NCBI GenBank assembly: GCA_028015205.1 | Contig: CM051518.1 | Span: forward strand, 34,500,001 to 34,564,000 | Length of the DNA: 64,000 bases | Reading direction: 5' to 3' | Origin: Mytilisepta virgata | Taxonomy: Eukaryota; Mollusca; Bivalvia; Mytilida; Mytilidae | Shown: positions 15,001-30,000 of the stretch, in pieces | Layout: each line of letters opens with the position of its first letter | Numbering within the stretch: the stretch's first letter is position 1 | Translations under genes and position numbers: made by a program | The notes under the pieces: generated by a model | The model's input: the letters and a program-made list of their open reading frames with translations, nothing else | What the model was told of the DNA's origin: nothing | Databases searched by the model: none

Positions 15001-18000
15001 AACCAAGATGACTGCCACAGCTGAAATTAGTTTAACATAGAATCCTTTAAAAAAAACAGCCAAGTTGACTGCAACACTTAAATTTTAAGGTCTGCTCAAG
15101 GTGTAAAGTTAAATCCAGGTGAGCGATACAGGCTGTTGAGAGCCTATAGTTGGGTTATTGCCCCTGAATTGTTAATTTCAAGGCAGTTTTGCAGTTTTTG
15201 GTTATTAGCTTAAATATGATTATAGATAAAGACAAGATGTATACACCAAAAAAATTCAGCAAAGTAAGATCTACAAATAAGTCAACATTACCAAAATCGT
15301 CAATTGACCCCTTATCGGAGTTTTTGCCCTTGAAAGATTATTTACCAGTAAACAGAAAATAATGGTCTGACATTTCACAGATGTTTAGGGCAATACTTGA
15401 AATAAATTGAATGGTAGCTGTACAAGTAAAATGGAGCGTCAAGGGTCAAGATCATTGAAAAATTCCATAGCAACCAATGGAAAAGTCCCAAGCAACCATA
15501 TATATTTGTGTTAAGGACCTTATAATTTACCTGTACAAGTCAAAGAGAAAGGTCAAGGGTCAAGGTCATTGCAAAAGTCCATAGCAACCGATGAACAAGT
15601 CCCTAGCAATGATATATATTTGGGTTCTGGACCCTACAATTTACTGTTCAGGTCAAAATGGAAGGTCAAGTGTCAATGCCATTGAAAAAGTCCATAGCAA
15701 CTGATGAAAAAGTCCTTAGCAACCATATCTATTTGGGTTCATGATTCTATATTTTAGCTGTACAGGTCAATATTAAGGATAAAATTGGGACGGTATACAT
15801 TAAATAGCAAAAATAATAATTGATGCAAGATCTACCGGTACACAAAAGATAACAGGTGAGTGATTTATGCTCTTGGGAGCCTCTTGTTTTCTGTAGCAAG
15901 CCAAACATATCTGTATTAAAATTTTATTTTACATACTATTAGAAACTATTTTTTATTTTAAACTCATGTATTCATGATTTTATAGATGTAGTTAAATATT
16001 TACTGAAATGGAAGAACACACCCGAGGCTGTAAACACGTCAAATGATGCTGGTCGTACATGTCTACATATAGCTGCCATAGTTAATAACCTGCCATTATG
16101 TAAACTGTTGTTAGACAATAATGCTGATAAAAATGCTGTCATGAAAAATAAGGTAAATATTGGTTATAATGTTAAGGAAATGTAAACCAGTGATTATTCC
16201 TGTACTCAATGAAGCTGCAGTCATAATGTTTTGCTATTCACCTTAAGTATGTATGTATGACTTTATATATAAATGTCCAGGATAATCTCAGGAGTTGTCT
16301 TTGCCAAAGGTTTTAGAATTCTCACATTTCACTGATTTGCCATGACACCAGAAATATGGGTGAAACTGTTTTTTTCTGGTTATCCAGTAACCTGTGAAAA
16401 ACTACTAGGGATAAAAGTTGAAAACTTGACCAATAGCATCAGAATTGTTATGCAACCCTAATGGGCATATTCTGTAGGGGGGTTCAAAAAGAGTAAACTT
16501 GATTGTTCTTAAACTTCACACTCAATATTTGAGATTGATTTTGAAAATTTGTTTATAAAAAATATAAGAGTTGTCAGTGCCTATGATTTTAGAATCTTGG
16601 TATTTGTCCTGTGGTTCGAGGATATGCAGCATAGCTTTCGTGTTTCTTTCAGAAATATTTTTTTGATTTGTGGTACATTTTCTTAAAATTCCAAAGGATA
16701 GAATATGATAGATAATCAAGTGCAATTTTCAGTGCATAACTTTTAACATAAAGTAAAACTACTGAGTAAGTGGGAAAGAAATTAAGATCAGTGTTACATT
16801 ATACAGACTTACAAATCAGAAGACACAGATCCTGAGGTTTGTATATTCATGTGTGTAAAATAATTTGGTGTTGTCAAAATTAAAAACTGCTTTTTAGCTC
16901 GCCTGGCCTAAAAGGCCATGTGAGCTATTGCCATCACTTGGCATCTATCGTCAGTCGTTGTTTCCGTCTTAAACTTTCCTTTAAAGATCTCCTCTGAAAC
17001 TACTGGGCCAATTGGAACAAAGCCTGGCAGCAATGGTCCTTAGATGATTCTGTTTCAGAATTATATTCGATGACCTGGCCTGTCATCAAGGATAGCTGCC
17101 AGAGCCGAACATAGTTTAACAGAGGACCCTATGGAAAATTTACTTAAAGATCTTCTTGTCTGCAACTACTTGGTCAATGTGAACAAAACTAAGCAGTAAT
17201 GGTCCTTAGGTGGTCCTCTTTCAGAATTGTATCCAATGACCCACTCGTCATCCAGGATGGCTGCAAGAGCCGAACATAGTTTAACATAGGCCCCTATGGG
17301 GAATTTAATTAAAGATGTTCTTGGCTGAAACCACTTGCCAATTGGAACAAAATTTGGCAGCAATGATCCTTAGGCCCTCTTTCAGAAGTTTATCCTATGA
17401 CCCGGCCCGTCATCCAAGATGGTCGCTAGAGCCGAACATAGTTTAACATAGGACCCTATGGGAAATTTACTTAAAGAACCTCTTGGCCAATTGGAACAAA
17501 ATTTTGTAGCAATGGTCCTTTGTTGTTGTTCTTTCAAAATTATATCCAATGACATGGCCTGTCATCCAAGATGGCTGCCAGAGCTGAACATAGTTTAACA
17601 TAGGACCCTATGGGGAATTTAATTAAATATCTTCTTGTCTGTAACCACTTAACCAATTGGAACAAAACTCAGCAGCAATGGTCCTTAGGCGGTCCTGTTT
17701 CAGAAATTTATCCGATGACCCCGTCCACCATCCAAAATGGCCGCCAGAACCAAAGATAATTTAACATAGGACCCTATGGAAAATTTACTTAAAGATCTTC
17801 TTGTCTGAAACCACCTGGCCAATTGGAACAAAACTGAGAGGCAATGGTCCTTAGGTGGTCCTCCTCCATACATTTGTCCGATGACCACGTCCACCATCCA
17901 AGATGGCCGCCAGATCCAAGCATAGTTTAACATAGGACTGTATGGGGAATTTACTGAAAGATCTTCTTGTGTGAAACCGCTAATTGGAACAACACTTGGC

Positions 18001-21000
18001 AGCAATGGTCCTTAAGTGGCTCTCTTTGAAAAGTGTTTCTGATGATCCCACCCACCATTCAAAGTGGCCACCAGAGCCGAACATTGTTAAACATAGTACC
18101 CTATGTGAAATTTACTTAAAGATCTTCTTGTTTAAAACCACTGTGCCATTTGGAACAAAATTTAGCAGCAATGGTCCTTAGTTGGTCCTTTTTGCAGAAT
18201 TATATCCCATGACCCCACCTGTCATCCAAGATGGCCACCAAAGCCAAACATAATTTAACATAGCACCTAATGGAAAAATCAGTGAAATTCTTCTTGTTGG
18301 AAACCAGTGAGCGGGTTGGCTTGACAGCAATGTCCCAGACTACCAGTCAGGATGAACATTGTCTGGGTGAGTGATACAGGCTCCTGGGAGACTCTAGTTC
18401 TAATCAGTTTTGGAAAAAATTTGTATATTGTTGTGGAAGTATTAATGTTGTCTAACACTTTGTACAAAACTCTGTCTTGCCTGCAATGTTAGATGCTGGA
18501 GGCAGGACCTGCATGCAATTTTTTTTTAAAGATAGGTAAAAGATATTATTCTTGCATTGTTATTTGTATCCGTCGACATTTAATAATAAAGTTTACCAGT
18601 CATAAATCTTGAAAAAATTATAGAATTTGATGTTGGAAGTAACCAAGTACAATAAAGAACAAAAATTGTTCCCAATTTTCTGGTGCAGACATGAAAAAAT
18701 TCTGGATACAAATATTTTTTCTATACAAGTACGGAAATAAAAAAAAATTTGGGCAGGTGGCTGATAATATAGGAATTTATTTCATGAGGCCTTATGTGAA
18801 TACGCAAATTGAGCAGTTTATATCATATGGGCTTAGTTCTTTTTGTAGGCCATTAAATCTGTTATGCAGGCCAAAAATCTGTGTATTTCAAAATGAGTTT
18901 TATGTTTTCTTGAGTGATGAAGTGTTAGTGCTAGAAAATCAGATATGAAATTTCCAAAAAATTCTAATAGATCTTTGTTAAATACAAGCTAAATCAGCTA
19001 CAAAATATAGAACAATTCTCACATTTGTTTATATACAGTGGAACCCCCGAAAAACCGGCCCCTCTAAAAACCGGATTCCTCTGAAAACCGAACTTTTACT
19101 TTCAGTTCGGAATTTTTGCCTATATATTCAAGTAAAAAAATCCTCTGAATTCCGAACACCGGCCGTACTTTCCGGTACAAAACATATATATTCTTGTCAA
19201 ACTAACCTCCAGAAACCGGCCGAAACCATGTATTACCTGGAAAATCAGTGAACCGTAATACATAGGTGTGGAAGTCGTTAATCAAACAATAATCATGCAT
19301 CAATAAAAACATCGGATTGAAATTAAAAACAATTAATTGTATTAATATAATGTGCGCGTGGTACATGTACATATGTCAGCACATGGCACAATTTTACAAC
19401 ATCATTATAATACATTGTAATATACTTCCGGTTTCACTCTCCAGATCAGATACGACTTTTCCGGACCTCCTAAAACCGGACCCTCTGAAAACCGGCCGAT
19501 TTCTCCGGCCCCACAGCTGTTCGGTTTACAGAGGTTCCACTGTATTTAACAAATTTTATTCCCTTGCCCATTGGAGCTTGGAAGAGGTATATACATGTAG
19601 TGTTTTGTCCATTGATTTTGTTTGTCCATCCTATTTTCTGTAAAAGATCTAACCAAGAACAAATCTTAGAGGAATGATATTTTATTAATGTGAACATCTT
19701 GCATAGCAACAAAGGTCTATACATAAATCAAATCACCTCCACCAACATTTTATGCAGGAATTTGTTTTGTCTTAATGTTCAGATCAAAACAACTACAAGT
19801 TGTGGAGGAATCATATTTTGTCAACCGCCTCGGTGGTCTCGTGGTAGGGTGTTCGCCCCGAGTGCAGAAGGTCGCGGGTTCGATCCCCGGCCGGGTCAAA
19901 CCAAAGACATTAAAATTGGTATTTGCTGCTTTTCCGCCAAGCACGCGGTATCTAGGAGTAAGAGCAAAGACTGGTCGGCTCGGAGTCAGTATAATGTGTC
20001 CAAGTGAGGTGATATGTCTTCCTGTGGACAGTTACCTCGGGAGCTAGCACATTAAAAATCCGACTTAGCGTGTCAGTCTAGTACAAAGCAGGGATCATAT
20101 TCATTATCATATCAACGTGTTCTCGTCCTGATATGCACCTGGTTGCCACTGGACGTTAAACAATAATTCATCCATCCATCCATCTATATTTTGTCGTTAC
20201 AATTGTTTTGGATAATACAGAAAGCATACACATAAACTTTCAATGGTATGGTTAATATTTGTGTTAAGGCCTAGATCTAAGTAACTATAAGTCATTGAAG
20301 GATGGTATTTTCTCATTAGGAACATCTTGGACAGTACTGAAGGTCCTTTTATAAATGAAGTGACCTTGACCTATCACAGAACAATTTAGGCATAAATGAC
20401 AGTGGCCAAGTTTTATGTTGCAGTTCACTTCTTGTTAAGTAAGAGTCAAATAGGAATGTTATGTTATTAGTGCAAATAACTTGGATATTGATAAAGATCT
20501 GTGAATGAATTAGTCACCTTGACCTAAATTTTATGCATAAGTGACTTGATCGAGTTTTATATTGATCTAAGTAACAACAAATTTAAAGAGAAATGATATT
20601 TTATCTATGTAAACATCTTGGATACTTATTAATGTCCATGCATAAAAAAAGTTACCTTGACCTGCAGTTTATGCATGAATGACTTCATTAAGTTTATCTG
20701 ATCTTTTTGTCAGTGCAAACATCCTGGATAATAACAAAGGTCAATACATATATAAAGTTACCTTGAGCTAGATTTATGAATGTCTTAAGTTTAGATCCAT
20801 TTGAATAGGTTATTGACTTATAATGTAGATGAGTTTTGCAACTGCTCTATCTGTTTAATTTTTTTTTTATTTGGCTAACTGTGAAGTTCGTGTATTATAA
20901 GTTTAAAGGGTGTATCAAGTGAGGTGTTGTGTATTACAAGTTTGAAGGGTGTATCAAGTGAAGTGTTGTGTATTATAAGTTTGAAGGGTGTATCAAGTGA

Positions 21001-24000
21001 AGTCTTGTGTATTATAAGTTTGAAGGATGTATCAACTGAAGTGTTGTGTATTATAAGTTTGAAGGGTGTATCAAGTGAAGTGTTGTGTATTATAAGTTTG
21101 AAAGGTGTATCAATTGAAGCATTGTGTATTATAAGTTTGAAGGGTGTATCAAGTGGAGTGTTTTGTATTATAAGTTTGATGGGTGTATCAATTGAAGTGT
21201 TTTGTATTATAAGTTTGAAGGGTGTATCAAGTGAAGTGTTGTGTATTACAAGTTTGAAGGGTGTATCAAGTGAAGTGTTGTGTATTATAAGTTTGAAGGG
21301 TGTATCAAATGAAGTGTTGTGTATTATAAGTTTAAAGGGTGTATCAAGTGAATTGTTGTGTATTATAAGTTTGAAGGGTGTATCAAGTGAAGTGTTGTGT
21401 ATTACAAGTTTGAAGGGTGTATCAAGTGAAGTGTTGTGTATTATAAGTTTGAAGGGTGTATCAAGTGGAGTGTTTTGTATTATAAGTTTGATGGGTGTAT
21501 CAATTGAAGTGTTGTGTATTATAAGTTTGAAGGGTGTATCATGTGAAGTGTTGTGTATTATAAGTTTGAAGGGTGTATCAAGTGAAGTGTTGTGTATTAT
21601 AAGTTTGAAGGGTGTATCAAATGAAGTGTTGTGTATTATAAGTTTGAAGGGTGTATCAAGTGAATTGTTGTGTATTATAAGTTTGAAGGGTGTATCAAGT
21701 GAAGTGTTGTGTATTATAAGTTTGAAGGGTGTATCAAGTGAAGTGTTGTGTATTATAAGTTTGAAGGGTGTATCAAGTGAAGTTTTGTGTATTATTAGTT
21801 TGAAGGGTGTATCATGTGAGGTGTTGTGTATTATAAGTTTAAAAGGTGTATCAAGAAAGTAAATTCTGTAACTTCAGTATGTTCAGTTTCAATTTTTTGG
21901 ACTTGAAAAATTTTGGTTCAATGATGTGAGTCTGATATGATTGTTCTTATGAAATATAAGATATTTAGTGTAATAAAATCTGTCATTTTACTATGATATA
22001 ATATGTGTGAAGTTGGATGGATGTTTGTATGTACCAAAATATCTTCTCTGTAAACTTAAGTTTTGTTTAGCTTAATACAGATAGTCTGTTCTGTCCCAAG
22101 TTTGTTCTATTTATCATATCGTTTCCAAAACAACTTTCAAGAAGGAGCATGGTCTGTTTGTTCATAAGACTACTCTAATTTTTGGTTGCTGTGACACATT
22201 TTTCACATTCCAATATTATATATCAAGGTTTTATATAATTACACAGTTTATAAATCATGATGTAGAGTTATTTCCCCTTGATCATGTTTAATTTTTAAAA
22301 TTTGTGTTAAATGTCTCTATTATCAAATTCAAATAATTTATTAATAAACAAATACACATGTGCCATATAAATATTCTATTAGGCCAGAATTAAAAATATG
22401 TTTGTTTCCCCTCGCCCCTGCCATGTCTAAAAAAAAAGCTGTCGTGTCAAAAAACATTTTTGATCCAATGGTCTTTCTGTTGCCTGCTGCAATGCGACAG
22501 AGGGACTTAGTAATGGTCTCCGTCCATCACAATTACTTATGGACGCAACTCCTCTGTGACTGCTGATCGGATTTCATTAAAATTTTGTATGATTGTTAGT
22601 CACCAATTTTTTTATTCGACAAATTTTACGGGAGTTATGGGACTTTAATATTTTTGTGCATGTGACACTATAGGATCACTTTGTGGACGCAACTCCTCTG
22701 AGACCGCTGATCAGATTTCGTTCAAATTTTGTATGATTGTTAGTCATCACATGTACTTGATCCTATCGCACCACAATTTTGATTAGACAAATTTTACAGG
22801 AGTTATGGGACTTTAATGTTTTTGTGCATGTGACACTATAGGAACTCTTTGTGGATGCAACTCCTCTGAAACCACTGATAGGATTTTGCTCAAATTTTGT
22901 AGGATTGTCACCACATGTACATGATCCTATGCCACCATTTCAATAATACACATTTTGTATATCTTGTGGGGCTTTGACTTTTCTCTGCAGCGGGAGACAT
23001 ATGGCTACGTGTATGGCTACGTGTAGCAATCTTGTTTTTTTAGCTCACCTGGCCCTTGTAAGCTTTTGTCATCACTTGGTGTCCGCCTAAACTCCTAGGC
23101 CAAATGAACTGAAACTTTGTGTGAAGCATCTATTGAAGGACCTTTATAAGTTTGCATATTTCAGTCCGGTTGGACAACTAATATGGCCGCCATGATGAAT
23201 TCTTATTTCTGATTTGTCAAAATTTCAAAAATCTTCTCCTCTGAAACCGCAAAGCCAACTGTACCGTACGTAACTGTGGAAGATCTTTATAAAGTTTGCA
23301 TATTTCGTTTTTGTGGGACAACTAATATGGCTGCCATGATGAATTCTTATTTCTGATTGGACAAATTTTAAAAATCTTCACCTCTGAAACCCTTAAGCCA
23401 AATGAGCTTAAACTTGGTATGAAGCATCCATGGACCTTTATACATTTGCATATTTTGTTCTGGTCAAAGAACATATGATGAATTCTTATTTCTGACAAAA
23501 AAAATTTTTTTTTAACACATTTTCCTTTTACTTGCAAAATGTCGGGTATCAGATAATCATTATTCTATGTCCATGTGCATACTCAGGTGAGACATGTAGT
23601 GTGTCCACTCTTGTTTATATACAATATTTTGTATTTTCCCAGTGAAAGAATATCGGATTTTAACACAAGAATGGGAAATTTAAAAAATCTGTCAACTCAA
23701 TCTACACAAACAAAAACATTAGACATTCAAATTTAATGAATCCATGTCAACTCGTACCTTTTCCAACTCATACCCAACCAGGTTGTACTCTATTTTCTAC
23801 CAACTTGTACACTAATATTTACCAACTCTTACCTTTACTTTAATTACACTATACTTCTACGGATAACAAAGTCTAATTACTAGTATACCCCCGCTTTTGA
23901 AAAAAGCAGGGTATATAGTATTCATTGTGTCCGTCTGTCGTGCCATCCGTCTGTCCGTCCGACCTTTGTATCCGCAACTATTGAATGGAATTTGATGAAA

Positions 24001-27000
24001 CTTTCAGAGAATCTTCATCCCATGATGGCATTGTGCACCTCCTATTTTAGAAATTGATCGGACCAATATTTGGGGTTTCCCATAGAAAAACATGGACTTT
24101 GACTTTCATTGTGATAGGGGGTACCATGATGCCATCTGCAACTCCTCCTAATTCACTGTATGGAATTTGATGAAACTTTCTGAGGGTCTTTATTACATGA
24201 TGCCATAGTGCACCTCCTATTTTAGATTTTGATCTGATGAATATTTGGGGTTACCCATACCAAAATATGGACTTTAACATTAATTGTGATAGGGGTACCA
24301 TGATGCCATCCGCAACTCCTCCTAAACCACTGAATGGAATTTGATGAAACTTTCCTATTTTAGATTTTGATCTGACCAACATTTGGAGTTTCCCATACCA
24401 ACACATGGACTTTGCCATTCATTGTGATAGGGGGTTCCAGTATTGCATCCGCAACTCCTCCTAAATCACTGAATGGAATTCCTATCCAAAATATTGACAT
24501 TTCCTTTCATGTATCTTATGTAAGGCGGGGGTATCAAGTAGTGAGCTTTGCTCATAGTATTTCTAGTTTTATTTAAATTTTTATTCAGCACTATATAAAA
24601 TCATATAATTAAAAACCATTATAAGAAAGCACAAAATATAAGTACAACAAATATTTTCTTGCAGTCTCTAGTTTTTAGAATGAATTGATGACATCTGGAT
24701 CTGTTTACAATCTGTTTCAGTTGTAAAGCAATTTGAAGTGGAATCCGGATAAGAAAAATTTTGTATCCTGCCTGCCTGGTCAGCTTCAAAAATTAGGGTA
24801 GGGGGGAGGAGAAACGAACATTTTTAATTCGCCTCCACAAAGTTGAGGAGGACTATTGGAGTCACCCCGGCGTCCATGTCCGTGTCCACATGCGAGTCTG
24901 CATGCACATCCACAGCCTGTTCTCAGTGACTAGTTGACATAAGTTCATATATTTTTGTGTGCAGGTGCTTCATGAAGGACATAAGATGAAGGTCACATGA
25001 CCCATATTACACGGTTGACTGGCTTTTAAGTTTTATGTCAAAAATCAGTTTTGATATACAAAGTGACCTACAATCATATTACTTGGTATGAGGGTGCATC
25101 TCAGGGAGTAACACGGCCTCCTACCAAATTTTGGTCACTCTGACTTACTTATCGTGCTTCATTGACTTAGGTTAAGTTTTATGTCCAAGTTCACATCTCC
25201 GATACCAAGGGACTTACAATCATATTACTTGGTGTGAGGATGTATCTCGGGGAGTAACACAGTCTCCCACCAAAATTAGGTCACTCTGACCTACTTATCG
25301 TGCTTCATTGACTTAGGTTAAGTTTAGGTTAAGATACCAAGGGATCTACAATCATATAACTTGGTGTGAGGATGCATCTCAGGATGTAACACAGCCTGTC
25401 ATCAAAATAAGGTCACTTTGACCTACTTATCATGCTTCATTGACTTATGTTAAGTTTTACGTCTGAGTTCAGTTCTCCAATACCAAGGGACCTACACTCA
25501 TATAACTTGGTGTGAGGTTGCATCTCGGGGAGTAACACAGACTCCCACCAAACTTAGGTCACTCTGACTTACTTATCTTGCTTCATTGACTTAGGTTGTT
25601 TTTTAAGTCTGAGTTCAGTTCTCTAATACCATTGGACCTACAATCATATTACTTTGTATAATGGTGCACCTTGGGGAGTAACACAGCCTTTGACCAAAAT
25701 AAGGTCACTCTGACCTACTTATCACACTTCATTTACTTAGGGTAAGTTTTCTGATACCAAGCGACCTGCAATCATATTACTTGGTGTGAGGGTGCATTTC
25801 AAGAAGTAACACAACCTCCGACCAACATTAGGTAACTCTGAACTACTTACTGTGCTTCATTGACTTATCTGAGTTCAGTTCTCCGATACCAAGTGACCTG
25901 CAATCATTACTTGCTGTAAGGGAGCATATCAGGGAGCTACACAGCCACACACCAAAATTAGTGGGGGAACAAGGTGAGCTTTTGTTATCACTTGGCATCC
26001 GTCGTCTGTCCATCTGAAAACTTTTACATTTTCATCTTCTCCTCTGAGCCCCTGGACCTATTGAACTGAAACTTGGCCTGTAGCTTCTATGGAAGGTCCT
26101 TTACAATGTTTGCATAAATCATCCTGGTCCGTGAAACAAAATGGCCGCCATGATCATTTACATGTTCTGATTAGTCCAAATTTAAATATTCTTCTGCTCT
26201 GAAACCGTAAAGCCAAATGAACTGATTTTTGGTATGGAGCATCTATGGAAGGTTCTTACAAACTTTACATAAATCTTTCTAGTCCGTGAAACAAAATGGC
26301 CAGAAACCTTTATATGTTCTGATTGGTCTAAATTTAAAACTTATCCTCTGAAACTGTTTGGCCAGTGAACTTATACTTGGTATGTAGCATTTATAGAAGA
26401 TCATTTACAAAGTTTCCAGAAATCAATCTATTCTGTGAAATCAAATAAAAAATTTGTGACTGCCAGGTGAGCGATACTGGCTCAGCCCACTGAGCCTCTT
26501 GTTTGAATATATTGAATAACAGAAATTAACATAAATTATATAATTATTAGCTATTCTAAAAAAGAAAATTCCAGTTGAGATTATTTTGTCTGTCGGTAGA
26601 TTTTTGACTGTATTTACAATAACGAAACTCCGTTATTAGATGAAAGGCAGGCAGGTGGCTATAGGCAGCTCTAAGCAGCCACTAAGGATGTTCTGGTTTG
26701 CTGTCACACATATAGCTTCTTGTTTTGTTGGTATTTTGTCCTCTTTGGTGTTGTTTTTGTTTTAATTTTTAGCTCACCTGGCCTAAGGCCAAAGGCAAGT
26801 GTGAGCTATTGCCATTACTTGGCATCCATCATTCATTTGTTAACTTCACATTTTGATCTTCTTCTTTAGAACCAATAAACATAATTTAACCAAACTAAGC
26901 AGAGATGTTTGTATTAGGTCTTTCCATTAATACATGTAGAATGGTATGAAACCTATTACTTTGGTACCAATTGGTCCCTGTGGGGAGTAACAGACAGTTT

Positions 27001-30000
27001 GATAAAATGGTAAGAAACTTCATGGCAGTGATACTTATGAGGAGGCTAATAATTTTTATTACTTTGGTACCATGGCTGCCAGTCCCCAAAATGAGCTTTT
27101 CTGATGGGTTAAATTTTTATAATTCTTCTGAAACTACTTGATCCATAGATTTAAAAGTACTTTCCATTAATTATTACTTTGGTGCAGTTGGAAATCAAAG
27201 ATGGCCTCCAGCACCTGACTAGTTAACATTGAACCTAATGAGAAACAAATTTAAAATTCTTCCAAAGAACAGTTATATAGAATGATACCAAATTTTGTGT
27301 AAGTGATACAAATTAAGACTGAAATAATTAGTCATGCTTGAGTGCCGTTCTGATTGCAAACGTGGCTACCGGGTCCCAAAATGGGCTTTTCTGATTGGTT
27401 AAATTTCCTAGATAATCTTCTCTGAATAGACCTGTCTGATAGAACTGAAAAAAATGATTGTTGCAAGATAATATCCAAGAATTGATCCTTTGTTACTGAC
27501 TGGAAAGATGACTGACACTGCTACTGGACTTAATTAATATTGACCATAGGTGTTACTCTTTTATAATTGTGGCTATTAACACCAAGTTTTAATTTAAATG
27601 GCAAATAAAACTCAGGTGGGCCATACAGGCTCCTGGGAGCCTCTAGTTGTTTTGTTAAATGGTTACTGTTGACTGATTGGTGTGTTATATTATTTAATTA
27701 TTTATACACTTACAACCTGAAGTAAAATGATTATCAGAAATATGCAGAGTAAATGTAGGTCTTCTAGTTATTGACTACTAGCCTATCAGCACTGCTAGGT
27801 AAAATCATTGCAGTGAAAAATTTTCTCTTTGGATATTATTTAATGAGTTTTCCTACCAAAGATCAGAAATTCTGTCCAATCCATCAATAAAAACTGGGTG
27901 GCCAAAATGTCATTGACTAAATAATTATACAAGAGTGGACACACTACATGTCTTGCCTGAGTATGCACATGGACACAGAATAATTATTATCTGATACCCG
28001 ACATTGCAAGTCAAAGAAAAATGCTAAAATCATATTGTGGAACTCCATAAACATTGAAACTTTGCAGGATTGATGACAGCTATACCCTCTTCAAATGGTC
28101 CACTTTTGGTTGAGATTCATCTGCTCACCTGATGGCTGTGGCTGGTCAAAGTTCCCTTGGAAACCATATGTGAAATGACTTTTTTGTCATTTGCTCAGGA
28201 ACTACTGGGCGGATTTTAAACAAAATTGTCAGGAACAATGCAACGAAGAATATGTACAAACTATCCATCTTTAGTTCTGGTTGGATGGACAACATGGCTT
28301 CCAGAGATCATCTTTGATGTTGATTGGCCAATTTTCAAAAATCTTCTCCTCTGAAAGTACATTATGAAATGTTTGGACAGGATTGATGACTTAATTTATG
28401 TCTCACATAAGTAGGTGTGGGAAGAGTTATTTAGTAAACTGATAGCTAATATTTTTGTTTGAATAGACAAATCTTGTGAATGAACAATGTTCTGTGAGTT
28501 TAAAAAATTGGTTAACTAGACTGACTTAGAAAGGATGGAAATGGCTCTCCATGTTAAAGTTTTTCTATTTTTGTAAAAAAATAGCTGATTTTTCAGCTTA
28601 CAAGTTATTCAAAACTTTGCTTAAATATTTTTAGCTCACCTGACCCGAAGGGTCATGTGAGCTGTTGCCATCACTGGGCGTCCGTCAGTCCGTCGTCCGT
28701 CGTAAACTTTTTTAAAAATCTTCTCCTCTGAAACTGCTGGGCCAATATGAACCAAGCTTGGTCTGAATCATCACCAGGGTACCCAGTTTCAAAATTGTAT
28801 CCGATGAGTCCAAGGACCAAACAACATATGCCGCTGTTACTATATATAGAACATAGGGGTAAATTACTGTTTTTGGTTAATAACTCAAAAAACCTGTACA
28901 GATATCGAAAATCTGACATGGGGTAAAAATGATCAACACGGCAAGATCTACCTACCCTGCAATTTTGAAGTTAATTGGAATACCCATCTTGGAGTTATTG
29001 CCCTTTTTTTGTGAAATTTTCAAATTTTTTATACATTTTGTCTTATATTTTGAAAAGTATTTGAGATAGAGGTTAAGTTTTATTGCAAAAATGTTCAGCA
29101 TGTCAAGATCAACATACCCTCTAATTTTGTTATAAATCAGAATATCCATCTTGGAGTTATTGCCCTTTCTTTGTCAAATTTTCAACATTTTAATATATTT
29201 TGCCTTATATTTCATTAACTATAAGAGATAGAAGTTAAATTTAAATTGCAATTATGTTCAGCATGTCAAGATCTACATATCCTCTAATTTTGAAGTAAAT
29301 ATGATTACCCATCTTGGAGTTATTGCCCTTTTTATCAAATTTTCCAAAAAATTAATATATTTCGTCTTATATTTCAAAAAGTATAAGAGATAGAGGTTAA
29401 GTTTTAACTGTCAAAATGTTCAGCATGTCAAGATCTACATACCCTATAATTTTGTAATAAATCTGAATACCAATCTTGGAGTTATTGTCCTTTCTTTGTC
29501 AAATTTTCAACATTTTAATATTTCACGAAAGTCTTAAATCCTACTCCAGAAATTTTCCTAATTCTTTATGGTTTTGAATTCAAATTCCACTTTTTAGCTC
29601 ACCTGGCCAAAGGCCATTTGAGCTTTTGCCATCACTTGGCATTCCTCCGTCCGTCCGATGTCCGTCGTCCGTAAACTTTCGCATATTGATCATCTCCTCT
29701 AAAACCAATGGAGCAAATTTAACCAAACTTTACAGGAATGATGTATGGAAGGTCCTTTACTAAGATTGCTGAAAATTTTCCGATCAGCCAGAAAACATGG
29801 CTGTCAGAGCAGGACATAGTTTAACATTGGACCCTATGGGAAAACATGTTAAAGTTCATCTCCTCTGAAACTACTTCAGCAAATTTAACCAAACTTTACA
29901 GGAATGATGTATGGAAGGTCCTTTACTAGGGCTGCCGAAATTTTTCTGATCCGCCAAAAAACATGGCTGCCAGAGCAGGACATTGTTTAACATTGGACCC

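Larger units (their letters stand above)
11534..15148 (+). mobile_element. AGCTCACC element, long type, with a nested copy
   Basis: The 5' hairpin is at 11534-11564 (AGCTCAC..GTGAGCT). The body carries modules with CCAAGATGGCCGCCACA and AACATAGGGCCCTATGGG blocks. The 3' end has AGGTGAGC at 15118-15125, a terminal hairpin GGCTGTTGAGAGCC and CTATAG. It is interrupted by a complete nested element (12675-14488). The same type occurs at 51590-52856. No protein-coding capacity is apparent. Confidence 0.75.

Noticed and set aside
19823..19895. Possible functional tRNA gene
   Set aside because: A and B boxes are present but the sequence continues into a SINE body with tail and target duplication; no proper cloverleaf end.
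20924..21862. 312-codon open frame
   Set aside because: It is the translation of a 39-bp minisatellite; unit length divisible by three keeps it open. No splice or start support.
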